The notes under the pieces are model-generated. The model ran no database searches. It was given only the letters and a program-made list of their open reading frames with translations, and was not told the DNA's origin. Position numbers and translations under genes: made by a program. 56,973 nucleotides of DNA from an uncultured Oscillospiraceae bacterium. GTDB lineage: Bacteria > Bacillota_A > Clostridia > Oscillospirales > Oscillospiraceae. The first letter of the stretch is position 1. Each line of letters opens with the position of its first letter. The stretch lies in assembly GCA_910579155.1 (NCBI GenBank), contig CAJTTS010000015.1, forward strand, positions 1 to 56,973, in the 5' to 3' direction. This document shows, piece after piece, positions 16,850-24,493 of this stretch.

Positions 16850-16884
16850 AAACCGCGGGAAAGGAAATCGCTTTCCCGCGGTTT
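16850..16884 (-). terminator. Intra-operon attenuator after the binding protein gene
   Basis: Perfect 14-bp stem AAACCGCGGGAAAG / CTTTCCCGCGGTTT with a 7-nt loop; read on the minus strand it runs into TTTTTGG. It separates the binding-protein gene from the permease, so it could raise the binding protein:permease ratio by premature termination or mRNA protection. Confidence 0.75.
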
Positions 16885-16903
16885 CTCAGCGTTATTTTTT
16901 GAA

Positions 16904-17974
16904 TCAGCCCTCGATGGCCACGTAGTCGGCGGGCATGGTCAGGCCCAGTTGCTCGCAGATGGAGGCGTTGTACTTCTTGTCCAAGGTGGTATCGAAGCCG
17001 ATGGGCATCTCGGACACGCTCTTCTCGCCCTTCAGAATCTGCGCGGCCATCTCGCCGGCGATGTGGCCGATCTCATAGTAGCTGATGGACAGGGTGGCCA
17101 CGCCGCATCCGCCGCAGATGCCCTCCTCGCCGCAGATCACGGGCACCTTGGCGGGGATCACCACGTCGGCGATGGTGGAGGTGTTGTCCGCCGCAGTGTT
17201 GTCGGTGGGGATATAAATGACGTCGGAGTTGTCTGCGGCGGTCTGGGTCACGGCGGCCAGATCGTTCACGTCATTGAAGCCGTAGCGGGTGCAGGTGTAG
17301 CCCATGCTCTCCAGGAAGCCCTGGATGGTTTCGATCTGATAGACCGAGTTGGGCTCGGCGGTGCAGTAGAGCAGGCCCACGTTGGTGGCCTCGGGGAACA
17401 GCTCCTGGATCATGGCCGCCTGCTGGTCCAGCGGGGCCAGGTCGGAGGTTCCGGAGATGTTGCCGCCCAGCACCTTGTCCTCGGTGGTGTCCAGGTTCAG
17501 GGCGATGCCGTAGTTGGTGACGGCGGTGCCCAGGACGGGGATGGTGTCGGTGGCGGAGGCGGCGGCAGTGAGGGAGGGCGTGGCGTTGGCCAGGATCAGG
17601 TTCACGCCGTCGGCCACGTAGCCGTCGATGATGGTGGTGCAGTTGGCGGGGTCGCCGCCGGCGTTGCCTTCCTTGATCTCCACGTTGTCGCCGAACTCTT
17701 CCTTCAGGGCGTCCTTGAAGCCCTCGGTGGCGGCGTTCAGGGCGGTGTGGGGCAGAAGCTGGCAAATGCCCACCACGTACTTCTCACCGGAAGCGGGATC
17801 GCTGCTCTCGGCGGGGGCCTGACTGGGCTGGTTGCTCTCGGCGGTCTTGGACTCGGCGGGGTCGCTGCTGCCGGAGTCGGGGTCCGCAAAGGGACCGTTA
17901 TTGGAGCAGGCGACCAGGGATAGGGCCATGACCAGCGCCAGCAGCAGCGCCATCAGTTTTGCAGTCTTTTTCAT
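16904..17974 (-). CDS. ABC_sub_bind-family substrate-binding lipoprotein
   Basis: 356 aa from the ATG (MKKTAKLMALL) behind GGAGGAATACAGA. Signal peptide with lipobox LVACSN, then a Ser/Pro/Glu-rich linker. The mature part has two Rossmann-like lobes (VVGICQLLPHTALNAATEGF; GLLYCTAEPNSVYQIE). Relatives of this class bind aromatic amino acids (TrpX/TyrX) or other small solutes; the ligand here is not established. First gene of a three-gene importer operon. Confidence 0.92.
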   Translation of the reverse strand: MKKTAKLMALLLALVMALSLVACSNNGPFADPDSGSSDPAESKTAESNQPSQAPAESSDPASGEKYVVGICQLLPHTALNAATEGFKDALKEEFGDNVEIKEGNAGGDPANCTTIIDGYVADGVNLILANATPSLTAAASATDTIPVLGTAVTNYGIALNLDTTEDKVLGGNISGTSDLAPLDQQAAMIQELFPEATNVGLLYCTAEPNSVYQIETIQGFLESMGYTCTRYGFNDVNDLAAVTQTAADNSDVIYIPTDNTAADNTSTIADVVIPAKVPVICGEEGICGGCGVATLSISYYEIGHIAGEMAAQILKGEKSVSEMPIGFDTTLDKKYNASICEQLGLTMPADYVAIEG

Positions 17975-18062
17975 TCTGTATTCCTCCAAATTATGCTTTA
18001 TCGCTTTGTGTCGTCAAAGTGCTCTGGGCACAAAGAATGGAGCTTTTCAGCTCACGACCGCT

Positions 18063-18091
18063 AGTATAACGCTTCACAGTGTTGATGTCAA
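18063..18091 (-). promoter_or_regulatory. Strong promoter of the ABC_sub_bind operon
   Basis: On the minus strand a perfect TTGACA (18086-18091) lies 17 bp before TATACT (18063-18068). A leader of about 85 nt follows, with small hairpins (GAGCT/AGCTC; CTTTGTG/CACAAAG). Confidence 0.85.
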
Positions 18092-18172
18092 GAGCAAATT
18101 ACGGATTTCCACAAAATTCGCCGGTAGAAATTCAAAACGTGGAGGCAAGGGGGGCGCCCCGGCGGCCCTGCT

Positions 18173-18445
18173 GTCACGCTGCGAAGCGGTCCAGGGCGCT
18201 CGGTCGCTTTTCCTCCGTCTCGGGCAAATCCCAGTCCCACTGCGTGGGCCTGGGGCTTTTGCCCTCGCTTTGCTCCATCCGCGCTGCTCACGACGGCTCC
18301 GCGCTTCTTCATTGTCACGCTGCGCCTGTTCGCCACGCGCGGCTTCGCTCCGTCTCGGGCAAATCCCAGTCCCACTGCGTGGGCCTGGGGCTTTTGCCCT
18401 CGCTTTGCTCCATCCGCGCTGCTCACGACGGCTCCGCGCTTCTTC
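18173..18445 (+). repeat. Family-B fold-back repeats, tandem pair
   Basis: Two copies of a 98-bp segment, identical by eye, at 18213-18310 and 18348-18445 (period 135 bp). Each begins after a TGTCACGCTGCG-led lead-in and contains a hairpin made by GGGCAAATCCCAG...CCCAC and GTGGG...GGGGCTTTTGCCC. The same hairpin type recurs at 20554-20690 and 55111-55225. No plausible gene in this 560-bp intergenic stretch. Confidence 0.85.
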
Positions 18446-18551
18446 TTGAACGGACTGTAAATACTTCCCTCCATGGGTGGACTTTTTGAGCGGTTTGTGC
18501 TAAAATACCAAAAGAAAATGGATTGGTATGCCAAAAGAGGAGGAGAGTCCC

Positions 18552-19274
18552 ATGCGGATCGACGTGCTGGGCGTGGCCTTTGACAACGTCACCATAGACG
18601 AGGCGGTGGAACGGGGGCTGGAGCTGTTGGAGCAGGAGGGCCCCCATCTGGTGGTCACTCCCAACCCGGAGATCGTCCAGCGGGCCAACAAGGACCCGGA
18701 GTTCTCAGAAATCCTGTCCCGTGCGGACTTGGTCATCCCCGATGGCGTGGGGGTCGTCTACGCCGCCAAAATCCTGGGCCGTCCGCTGAAGGGCCGGGTG
18801 CCGGGCATCGATTTCGCCTCCGCCTTGCTGGGCCGGGTGGCCGGGACGGGCAAGCGCCTGTTCCTGCTGGGGGCGGCCCCCGGCGTGGCGGAGCAGGCCG
18901 CGGTCAACCTCCGGGCGGCTTACCCCGGCCTGGTAGTGTGCGGCGCCCACGACGGCTATTTTAAGGAGGACGGCCCGGTAATCGAGGCCATCCGGGCGGC
19001 GCGGGCCGACATCGTGTTCGTCTGCCTGGGTTTCCCCAAGCAGGAGAAGTGGATCGCCGCCAACGGCGAGGCCGCCGGGGCAAGGCTATACATCGGCCTG
19101 GGCGGTTCCCTGGACGTGTTCGCGGGCAAGGTGGAGCGCGCCCCGGAGCGGTTCCAAAGACTGGGGCTGGAGTGGCTGTACCGGCTGATGAAGGAGCCCT
19201 CCCGCATCGGGCGCATGGCAAAGCTGCCCCTGTTCCTGGTGGCTGCCGCAGGGGCGAAAATCAAGAGGAAATGA
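18552..19274 (+). CDS. WecG/TagA/CpsF family glycosyltransferase
   Basis: 240 aa from the ATG (MRIDVLGVAFDN) behind GAGGAGGAGAG. Family hallmarks are VVTPNPEIVQRA, DLVIPDGVGVVYAAK with the catalytic-type Asp, LFLLGAAPGVAEQAA and CLGFPKQEKWI. Such enzymes add N-acetylmannosamine or related sugars to undecaprenyl-linked intermediates of teichoic acid or exopolysaccharide. No other cell-wall glycan genes are adjacent, so the end product is unknown. Confidence 0.92.
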   Translation: MRIDVLGVAFDNVTIDEAVERGLELLEQEGPHLVVTPNPEIVQRANKDPEFSEILSRADLVIPDGVGVVYAAKILGRPLKGRVPGIDFASALLGRVAGTGKRLFLLGAAPGVAEQAAVNLRAAYPGLVVCGAHDGYFKEDGPVIEAIRAARADIVFVCLGFPKQEKWIAANGEAAGARLYIGLGGSLDVFAGKVERAPERFQRLGLEWLYRLMKEPSRIGRMAKLPLFLVAAAGAKIKRK

Positions 19275-19320
19275 TAAGATATTCCACAAATTTTTTATAG
19301 AATAGAAAGGTAGATGCTCT

Positions 19321-19878
19321 ATGGTCTATATCCTGTTGGGCGAGGGCTTCGAGGAGGCCGAGGCCCTGGTCACCGCCGACGTGCTGCGCCGGGCGGACAT
19401 CCCCGTCACCCTGACGGGCATCGGCAGAGACACCGTCACCGGCTCCCACAACATCACCGTCCGGACCGACAAACCCGTGAACCTTGTCAAGCTACAGCCG
19501 GACGACATGGTGGTGCTCCCCGGCGGCATGGGGGGCGTGGCCGCTATGGAGGGCAGCGGGGAGGCCATGGCGCTGATCCGTCAGGCTGCCGCCGGAGGCG
19601 ATTACTGGCTGGCCGCCATCTGCGCCGCCCCTACGCTGCTGGCCAGGGCGGGCCTGCTCCCCAAAGGGGTGCGCTGCGTGTGCTATCCCGGTATGGAGGG
19701 CGAGCTGTCCCAGGCTGGGGCGGTCCCCGCGATGGACAAGGCCACGGTGACCGACGGCAGGCTGATTACCGGCCGAGGCCCCGGCGCCGCCTTTGACTTT
19801 GGCCTGGCTCTGGTGGAGGCGCTGGCAGGCCCCGGCGCCGCCGGCAAGGTCCGCGTTGCCATGCACTACGGCGTATGA
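19321..19878 (+). CDS. DJ-1/ThiJ/PfpI family protein
   Basis: 185 aa. N-terminal MVYILLGEGFEEAEAL contains the conserved Glu, and LAAICAAPTLLA supplies the nucleophile-elbow Cys; the DJ-1 subfamily ending TGRGPGAAFDFGLALVEAL is present. Relatives act in protein/DNA deglycation or redox protection, although activity is disputed in the family. It overlaps the following gene (ATGA), forming a coupled pair. Confidence 0.92.
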   Translation: MVYILLGEGFEEAEALVTADVLRRADIPVTLTGIGRDTVTGSHNITVRTDKPVNLVKLQPDDMVVLPGGMGGVAAMEGSGEAMALIRQAAAGGDYWLAAICAAPTLLARAGLLPKGVRCVCYPGMEGELSQAGAVPAMDKATVTDGRLITGRGPGAAFDFGLALVEALAGPGAAGKVRVAMHYGV

Positions 19879-20402
19879 CCGTTAAGGAGCGTAAGGCAGA
19901 GCTGCGCCGCCACGCCGCCGGCCTGCCCCAGGTGGAGGCAGGAGCGCTGTTTGAGCGGTTTCTGGCCCTGCCCCAAGTGGAGGCGGCGGGTACCGTCATG
20001 GTATTCTACGGCACCGGCCGGGAACCGGACACCGTCCCCCTCATCCGCGCCCTGCTGAAACAGGGTAAACGGGTGACCCTGCCCGTGGTCCTGCCCCACC
20101 GGGGCATGGAGGCCCGGCAGGTGCTGGACATCGACAAACTGGTCCCCAACCGCTTCGGCATCCCCGAACCGGACGACTCCTGCCCCGTCGTCAACAAGAA
20201 TGAGATTGCCGCAGCCCTCATCCCCCACCTGATGGTGGACCGGGAGGGCTACCGCCTGGGCTGGGGCGGCGGGTATTACGACCGCTGGCTGATGGATTTC
20301 TCCGGCTTCACCGTGTGCGTATGTCGCCCGGGGCGACTGGTGGAACACATGCCCCGAGAGGAATTCGACGTCCCGGTGAAGCTTGTCCTCATTGAGGAGT
20401 AG
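19875..20402 (+). CDS. 5-formyltetrahydrofolate cyclo-ligase
   Basis: 175 aa, close to the usual 180-200. Visible motifs: MTVKERKAELRRHAAGLP, the 5-formyl-THF-binding region around FYGTGREPDT, and the ATP/Mg site GYRLGWGGGYYDRWL. It converts 5-formyl-THF to 5,10-methenyl-THF with ATP, returning stored folate to one-carbon metabolism. Translation is coupled to the DJ-1 gene. Confidence 0.94.
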   Translation: MTVKERKAELRRHAAGLPQVEAGALFERFLALPQVEAAGTVMVFYGTGREPDTVPLIRALLKQGKRVTLPVVLPHRGMEARQVLDIDKLVPNRFGIPEPDDSCPVVNKNEIAAALIPHLMVDREGYRLGWGGGYYDRWLMDFSGFTVCVCRPGRLVEHMPREEFDVPVKLVLIEE

Positions 20403-20404
20403 GA

Positions 20405-20480
20405 AGGGCGGAGGGCATTTGCCCTCCGCCCATGGGTAGGTTAAGGGGCCCCCACAAAGCCGTCTCTCAGGCTTTGTGGG
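20405..20480 (+). terminator. Paired strong hairpins after the folate gene
   Basis: GGGCGGAGGGC / GCCCTCCGCCC with a 4-nt ATTT loop (about 20406-20431), then CCCCCACAAAGCC / GGCTTTGTGGGG (20449-20478). Neither is followed by a clear T run. They probably stop or stabilise the DJ-1/folate mRNA. Confidence 0.6.
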
Positions 20481-20537
20481 GAAAGGAGGGGCAGCGGAAT
20501 GAGCAAGTTTTCGCCGTTAGGCGGAAACAAGCGATAT

Positions 20538-20690
20538 GGAGCTTGCCCCGACGTTGTCACGCTCGGGCTGGGCGCATAGCCGGGTCGCTTTCGCTACGAC
20601 TCAGGCAAAACCCAGTCCCACTGCGTGGGCCTTGGGCTTTTGCCTTCGCTCCGTTCCAAGCTCCCCTATGCGCCTGCCCTCGCGCTTCTT
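20538..20690 (+). repeat. Family-B fold-back repeat, single copy
   Basis: Outer arms GGCGCATAG (20571-20579) and CTATGCGCC (20666-20674) enclose a hairpin GGCAAAACCCAG...CCCAC / GTGGG...TGGGCTTTTGCC (about 20602-20644). A further outer pair, GGAGCTTG / CAAGCTCC (20538-20545, 20657-20664), competes or nests. It shares TCAGGCAAA, CCAGTCCCACTGCGTGGGCC and GGGCTTTTGCC with the pair at 18.2-18.45 kb. Confidence 0.8.
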
Positions 20691-20692
20691 GC

Positions 20693-20923
20693 TCAGCAGC
20701 AGCCGTCGTTGCAGCCGCAGCCGTTGTTGCAGCCACAGCCATTGTTGCAGCCACAGCCGTTGTTGCAGCCGCAGCCACAGCCGCAGTTATTGCCACCACA
20801 GCAGCAGCAGCAGTTATTGCCGCCCCAGCTGTTCCCGCCGCCGCAGCAGCAGCACAGGAGGAGGATCAGAATGATGATCCACCAGCAGCCCCCACCGAAA
20901 CCACCATTGTTACCACAACACAT
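20693..20923 (-). CDS. Cys/Gly/Asn-rich small membrane-anchored protein
   Basis: 76 aa. The ATG follows GAGGTG at 8-nt spacing, which supports real translation. Sequence: short Gly/Asn head (MCCGNNGGFGGGC), one hydrophobic helix (WWIIILILLLCCCC), then a tail of repeated CNNGCG units, about one third Cys. The DNA under the tail is correspondingly repetitive. No family is recognised. Composition suggests a metal-binding or disulfide-crosslinked surface or spore-coat protein; the SigK-like sequence upstream fits the latter, but both are inference. Confidence 0.65.
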   Translation of the reverse strand: MCCGNNGGFGGGCWWIIILILLLCCCCGGGNSWGGNNCCCCCGGNNCGCGCGCNNGCGCNNGCGCNNGCGCNDGCC

Positions 20924-21057
20924 GATTTTGTCACCTCACATTTAATGTCCCGGTCACAGAGACCGGCTCGGACGTCGCAACCGTGAAGCATTGCGGCGCC
21001 GGAGCCGAGCCCCGTGGCTCCCCGGCCTCGCGGTCAGCTCTCAACCCGTTTCTGCGT

Positions 21058-21086
21058 TATACTATGTGGGGACCCCGAAATTGGTT
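21058..21086 (-). promoter_or_regulatory. SigK-like promoter candidate for the Cys-rich gene
   Basis: On the minus strand AACC (21083-21086), a 16-bp spacer, then CATAGTATA (21058-21066) matches the Bacillus SigK consensus mACm-N16-CATAnnnTA. The leader to the ATG is about 125 nt and contains hairpins such as CCGGTC/GACCGG. No housekeeping promoter is evident there. Confidence 0.4.
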
Positions 21087-21133
21087 CCCCCGCCCGGTTG
21101 ACCGCCCGGACCCCCCTGTAAGGAGTGATTTCA

Positions 21134-22381
21134 ATGGCAGATGAGCGCCGTCCCGGCGGGAACGTCCCATCCCAGCCCCGCCGCAGTCAGCCCCAGCCCC
21201 ATTACCCCCAGTCCCAGCCCCATTACTCCCAGTCCCGGCCCCAGCACAGCCAGGGCCAGCCCCAGCGGGAACCCTCCCAATCCAATACCCGCAGGGCCAC
21301 CAAGCGCCACCGCAGCGCGATGTCCCGGGTGGCGGGCGCGTTCCTGTACGTCCTGCTGGTCATCGTTGGCTCCGGCGTGCTGGCCACCGTGGGCTGGATC
21401 TGGGCCTGCGACCTGCTGGGCCTCAACAAGGAGCCGGTCTCCATTGAGGTCACCATCGACGACGACACCGACTTCGACGCTGTGGTAGACCTGCTGGAGG
21501 ACGAGGGCTTGATCCAGTACAAGTTCCTGTTCAAGCTCTACGCCACCTTCTCCCACGCCCAGGATAAGATCGCCCCAGGCCGATATGAGCTGAACACCGA
21601 AATGGACTACCACGCCCTGGTGTCCAGCATGAGCTCCTCCTCCTCCACCCGGCTGACCACCAACGTCACCATCCAGGAGGGTCTGACCATCGACCAGCTC
21701 TTCACCCTGCTGGACGAGCGCGGCGTGTGCTCGGTGGAGCGGCTTCAGGATATGGCCGCCAACCATGACTATGCGTTCGACTGGCTCCGTGACCGCCCCC
21801 TGGGGGATTACCACCGGCTGGAGGGCTACCTGTTCCCCGACACCTATACCTTCGAGATGGGCGAAAATCCCAAGTATGTCCTCAACAAGATGCTGGTGAA
21901 CTTCGACGCCAAGATGGACGAGTATATGCCCCGGTACACCGGCGAGGATGCCCAATACTCCCTGCACGACATCGTCACCATCGCCTCCATGATCGAAAAG
22001 GAGACCGACGGCACCAACAACGAGGAGCGCAACGACTACCGGAGCATCGCCTCCGTCATCTACAACCGTCTGGAGAACCCCGCCGCCGAGACGGTGGGTT
22101 ACCTCCAGATCGACGCCACCCTGGTATATCTCAACGGCGGCAAGGTGCCCACCCTGGCGGACCGGGAGATCGACTCCCCCTATAACACCTACCTGCACCA
22201 GGGCCTGCCTCCCGGGCCCATCTCCAACCCCGGTATGCAGTCGCTGCTGGCCGCCATGAACCCGGCGGACACCAATTACTACTTCTACGTCCTCAACCCG
22301 GAGACCAAGCAGCATGAGTACACCCGCACCTATGCCGAGCACGAGGCGCTGGTGCAGCGCTACCAGAGCAATGGCGGCTAA
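21134..22381 (+). CDS. mltG: Endolytic transglycosylase MltG
   Basis: 415 aa; the ATG (MADERRPGG) follows TAAGGAGTGATTTCA. A cytoplasmic Pro/Gln/His-rich head with PHYPQSQ/PHYSQSR repeats precedes one membrane helix (AFLYVLLVIVGSGVLATVGW), then the extracellular YceG-like domain with IASMIEKET carrying the catalytic Glu and the PGPISNPG signature. MltG cleaves nascent peptidoglycan strands and sets glycan length. It overlaps the following U32 gene by 11 bp. Confidence 0.95.
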   Translation: MADERRPGGNVPSQPRRSQPQPHYPQSQPHYSQSRPQHSQGQPQREPSQSNTRRATKRHRSAMSRVAGAFLYVLLVIVGSGVLATVGWIWACDLLGLNKEPVSIEVTIDDDTDFDAVVDLLEDEGLIQYKFLFKLYATFSHAQDKIAPGRYELNTEMDYHALVSSMSSSSSTRLTTNVTIQEGLTIDQLFTLLDERGVCSVERLQDMAANHDYAFDWLRDRPLGDYHRLEGYLFPDTYTFEMGENPKYVLNKMLVNFDAKMDEYMPRYTGEDAQYSLHDIVTIASMIEKETDGTNNEERNDYRSIASVIYNRLENPAAETVGYLQIDATLVYLNGGKVPTLADREIDSPYNTYLHQGLPPGPISNPGMQSLLAAMNPADTNYYFYVLNPETKQHEYTRTYAEHEALVQRYQSNGG

Positions 22382-23585
22382 CCCGGAGATTCTCTCCCCC
22401 GCCGGGGACCGGGAGCGGCTGGACATGGCCCTGGCCTACGGCGCAGACGCGGTATACCTGGCCGGAAACGCCTTCGGCATGCGGGCCTTCGCCGGGAACT
22501 TCGACCGGGAGGGGCTGGCGGAGGCGGTGAAAGCCGCCCATGCCAAGGGGGTGCGGGTCCACGTGACCTGCAACACCCTGGCCCGGAACAACGAGGTGGC
22601 CAAACTTCCCGAGTACCTGGAGTACCTGGACGCCATCGGCGCGGACGCGGTGATCGCCGCAGGCCCCGACGTGCTGGATCTGTGCAAACGCCATGCGCCC
22701 CACGTCCAGGTACACATGTCCACCCAGACGGGCATCACCAACTACGAGACGGCCCGGGTGTGGCATGAGCTGGGGGCAAGCCGGGTGATCCTGGCCCGGG
22801 AGCTGTCCCTGGACGAGGTGGCCGAGCTGAAAGCCAAGGCCCCTCGCGGCCTGGAGGTGGAGTGCTTCGTCCACGGCGCCATGTGCGTGTCCTGGTCGGG
22901 CCGGTGCCTGCTCAGCAACTATATGACCGGGCGGGACGCCTCCCGGGGGGCTTGCGCCCAGCCCTGCCGCTACCAGTACGCCCTGATGGAGGAGAAACGG
23001 CCGGGGGAGTATTTCCCCGTGTTCGAGGAGAACGGCGAGACCTTCATCATGAACAGCCGGGACATGTGCATGATCGACCACATTCCGGAGCTCATTGCCG
23101 CCGGGGTGGACTCTCTCAAGATCGAGGGCCGGGCCAAGAGCGCCTATTACGCCGCCATGACCACCGCCGCCTACCGCCACGCAGTGGACGCGGCGGCGGA
23201 AGGCGCGCCGGTTGACCCGGTGTGGCGCTCCGAGGTGGACAAGGTGAGCCATCGGCACTACTCCACCGGCTTCTGGTTCGGCCAGCCGGGGCAGTACACC
23301 GACTCCGCCCGGTATGTCCGGGACTGGCAGGTGCTGGCCGTCGTCACCCGCTGCGACGCAGCCGGTAACGCCACCCTCTCCCTTCGCAACAAGTTCGCCG
23401 CCGGGGACGAGATCGAGGTGGTGGGGCCGGACGTGCCCGCCTTTCCCATGACCGCCCCCATGATGCGAGACATGGACGGCTTCGAGCTGCCCGAACCGAA
23501 ACGGCCCCAGATGGAGTTTCGCATGAAGCTGCCCCGGGCCGTGCCGCCCCTTTCCATTGTGAGGGCCTGCCGCCCCAGTTCATAG
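22371..23585 (+). CDS. Peptidase U32 family protein (TrhP/YegQ-like)
   Basis: 404 aa from the ATG (MAANPEILSPAGD) overlapping the mltG stop. U32 signature ECFVHGAMCVSWSGRCLLSN, followed by RGACAQPCRYQY; the Cys residues match the Fe-S ligands of TrhP/RlhA proteins. By family knowledge TrhP-type proteins use prephenate to hydroxylate uridine-34 in tRNA rather than acting as proteases. Commonly paired with mltG in Clostridia, as here. Confidence 0.9.
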   Translation: MAANPEILSPAGDRERLDMALAYGADAVYLAGNAFGMRAFAGNFDREGLAEAVKAAHAKGVRVHVTCNTLARNNEVAKLPEYLEYLDAIGADAVIAAGPDVLDLCKRHAPHVQVHMSTQTGITNYETARVWHELGASRVILARELSLDEVAELKAKAPRGLEVECFVHGAMCVSWSGRCLLSNYMTGRDASRGACAQPCRYQYALMEEKRPGEYFPVFEENGETFIMNSRDMCMIDHIPELIAAGVDSLKIEGRAKSAYYAAMTTAAYRHAVDAAAEGAPVDPVWRSEVDKVSHRHYSTGFWFGQPGQYTDSARYVRDWQVLAVVTRCDAAGNATLSLRNKFAAGDEIEVVGPDVPAFPMTAPMMRDMDGFELPEPKRPQMEFRMKLPRAVPPLSIVRACRPSS

Positions 23586-23625
23586 CGCGTCCCAGCCAAT
23601 TGGGACGCCAATCCATCACAAATCA

Positions 23626-23658
23626 AAACTGCCTGGACACCCGTCCAGGCAGTCTTTG
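23626..23658 (+). terminator. Rho-independent terminator after the mltG-U32 operon
   Basis: Perfect 11-bp stem ACTGCCTGGAC / GTCCAGGCAGT with an ACACCC-type loop, followed by CTTTGC. It lies between the U32 stop and the next ribosome site. Confidence 0.8.
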
Positions 23659-23691
23659 CAAATTCAAAGAGAAAAACGGGAGGAAAACAAC

Positions 23692-24174
23692 ATGAGACCA
23701 ATGCGCAGATTTCTGCAAGCGCTGACTCCGGAGCAATGTAACGAGGTTTTGGCACGGGGCACCTCCGGGGTGCTGGCGGTGACGGGTGACGGGGGCTATC
23801 CCTACGCGGTGCCGCTGAGCTATGTGTGGGAGGACGGAAAGCTGTATTTCCATTGCGCCGTATCGGGGCATAAGCTGGACGCCATCCGCTCGGACAGCCG
23901 GGCGTCCTTCTGCGTCATTGACCAGGACCATGTGGTACCCGAGGAGTACACCACCTATTTCCGCTCTGTCATCGTGTTCGGGCGGACCCGGGTGCTGGAC
24001 AATCCCCAGGAAAAGCGCCGGGCCATTGAAGCGCTGTCCAGCCGGTACCGCCCCGGCTTCCCGGAGGCCATGGCCGCCGAGATCGACGGCGCGTGGGACC
24101 GTCTGTGCGTGGTGGAGCTCGCCGCCGAGCTGGTAACCGGCAAGCAGGCCAAAGAGCTGGTGGAACGCGGATAG
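23692..24174 (+). CDS. Pyridoxamine 5'-phosphate oxidase-like (Nim-type) flavin protein
   Basis: 160 aa from the ATG (MRPMRRFLQ) behind GGGAGGAAAACAAC. The split-barrel flavin fold is suggested by GTSGVLAVTGDGGYPYAVPLSYVW, read as two segments, and by LYFHCAVSGHKLDAI, which carries the conserved His. Relatives reduce small aromatic or nitro compounds, including NimA-type 5-nitroimidazole reductases, or bind FMN without known activity. Substrate unknown. Confidence 0.88.
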   Translation: MRPMRRFLQALTPEQCNEVLARGTSGVLAVTGDGGYPYAVPLSYVWEDGKLYFHCAVSGHKLDAIRSDSRASFCVIDQDHVVPEEYTTYFRSVIVFGRTRVLDNPQEKRRAIEALSSRYRPGFPEAMAAEIDGAWDRLCVVELAAELVTGKQAKELVERG

Positions 24175-24493
24175 GGAAATTTTCGGTCCCTTTTCAGATT
24201 GGCGTTGCAAGAAGGACAGGTTGTCCCAAGCGGTAATTGCACAATGTGCTATCGTTGCATCAGTTTTTGCCCTGTGCAAGCAATCACTTTATTAGGGAAA
24301 AAAGTTTACGAGCAGAGCTATATCGAAAAGTATTCGCAGGGTAAAACGGTATCTTAACGGACTTATCCCATTAAAATGGTAAGCGCATGCAGCCGCCGCA
24401 GCGATCTGAAAAGGAAGAATTTTTCCCGCCTGTGTTGCGCGGCGGCAATTTGGTATACAATAAAAGGATAAACCGTATTGGGAGGTCTGCCCC
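24175..24493. other. AT-rich intergenic stretch with one promoter candidate
   Basis: About 320 bp without a gene. An extended -10, TGGTATACA (24451-24459), lies 35 bp before the CDF start and has no good -35. No terminator or riboswitch-like structure was recognised. Confidence 0.4.

Noticed and set aside
18173..18445. CRISPR array
   Set aside because: Only two units, each 98 bp with a 37-bp separator; no short regular repeats and no cas genes.
17832..18489. Open frames through the 18.2-18.45 kb repeat with duplicated peptide segments
   Set aside because: The apparent protein repeat is only translation of the identical DNA repeat; no ribosome site, and the frames differ between strands.
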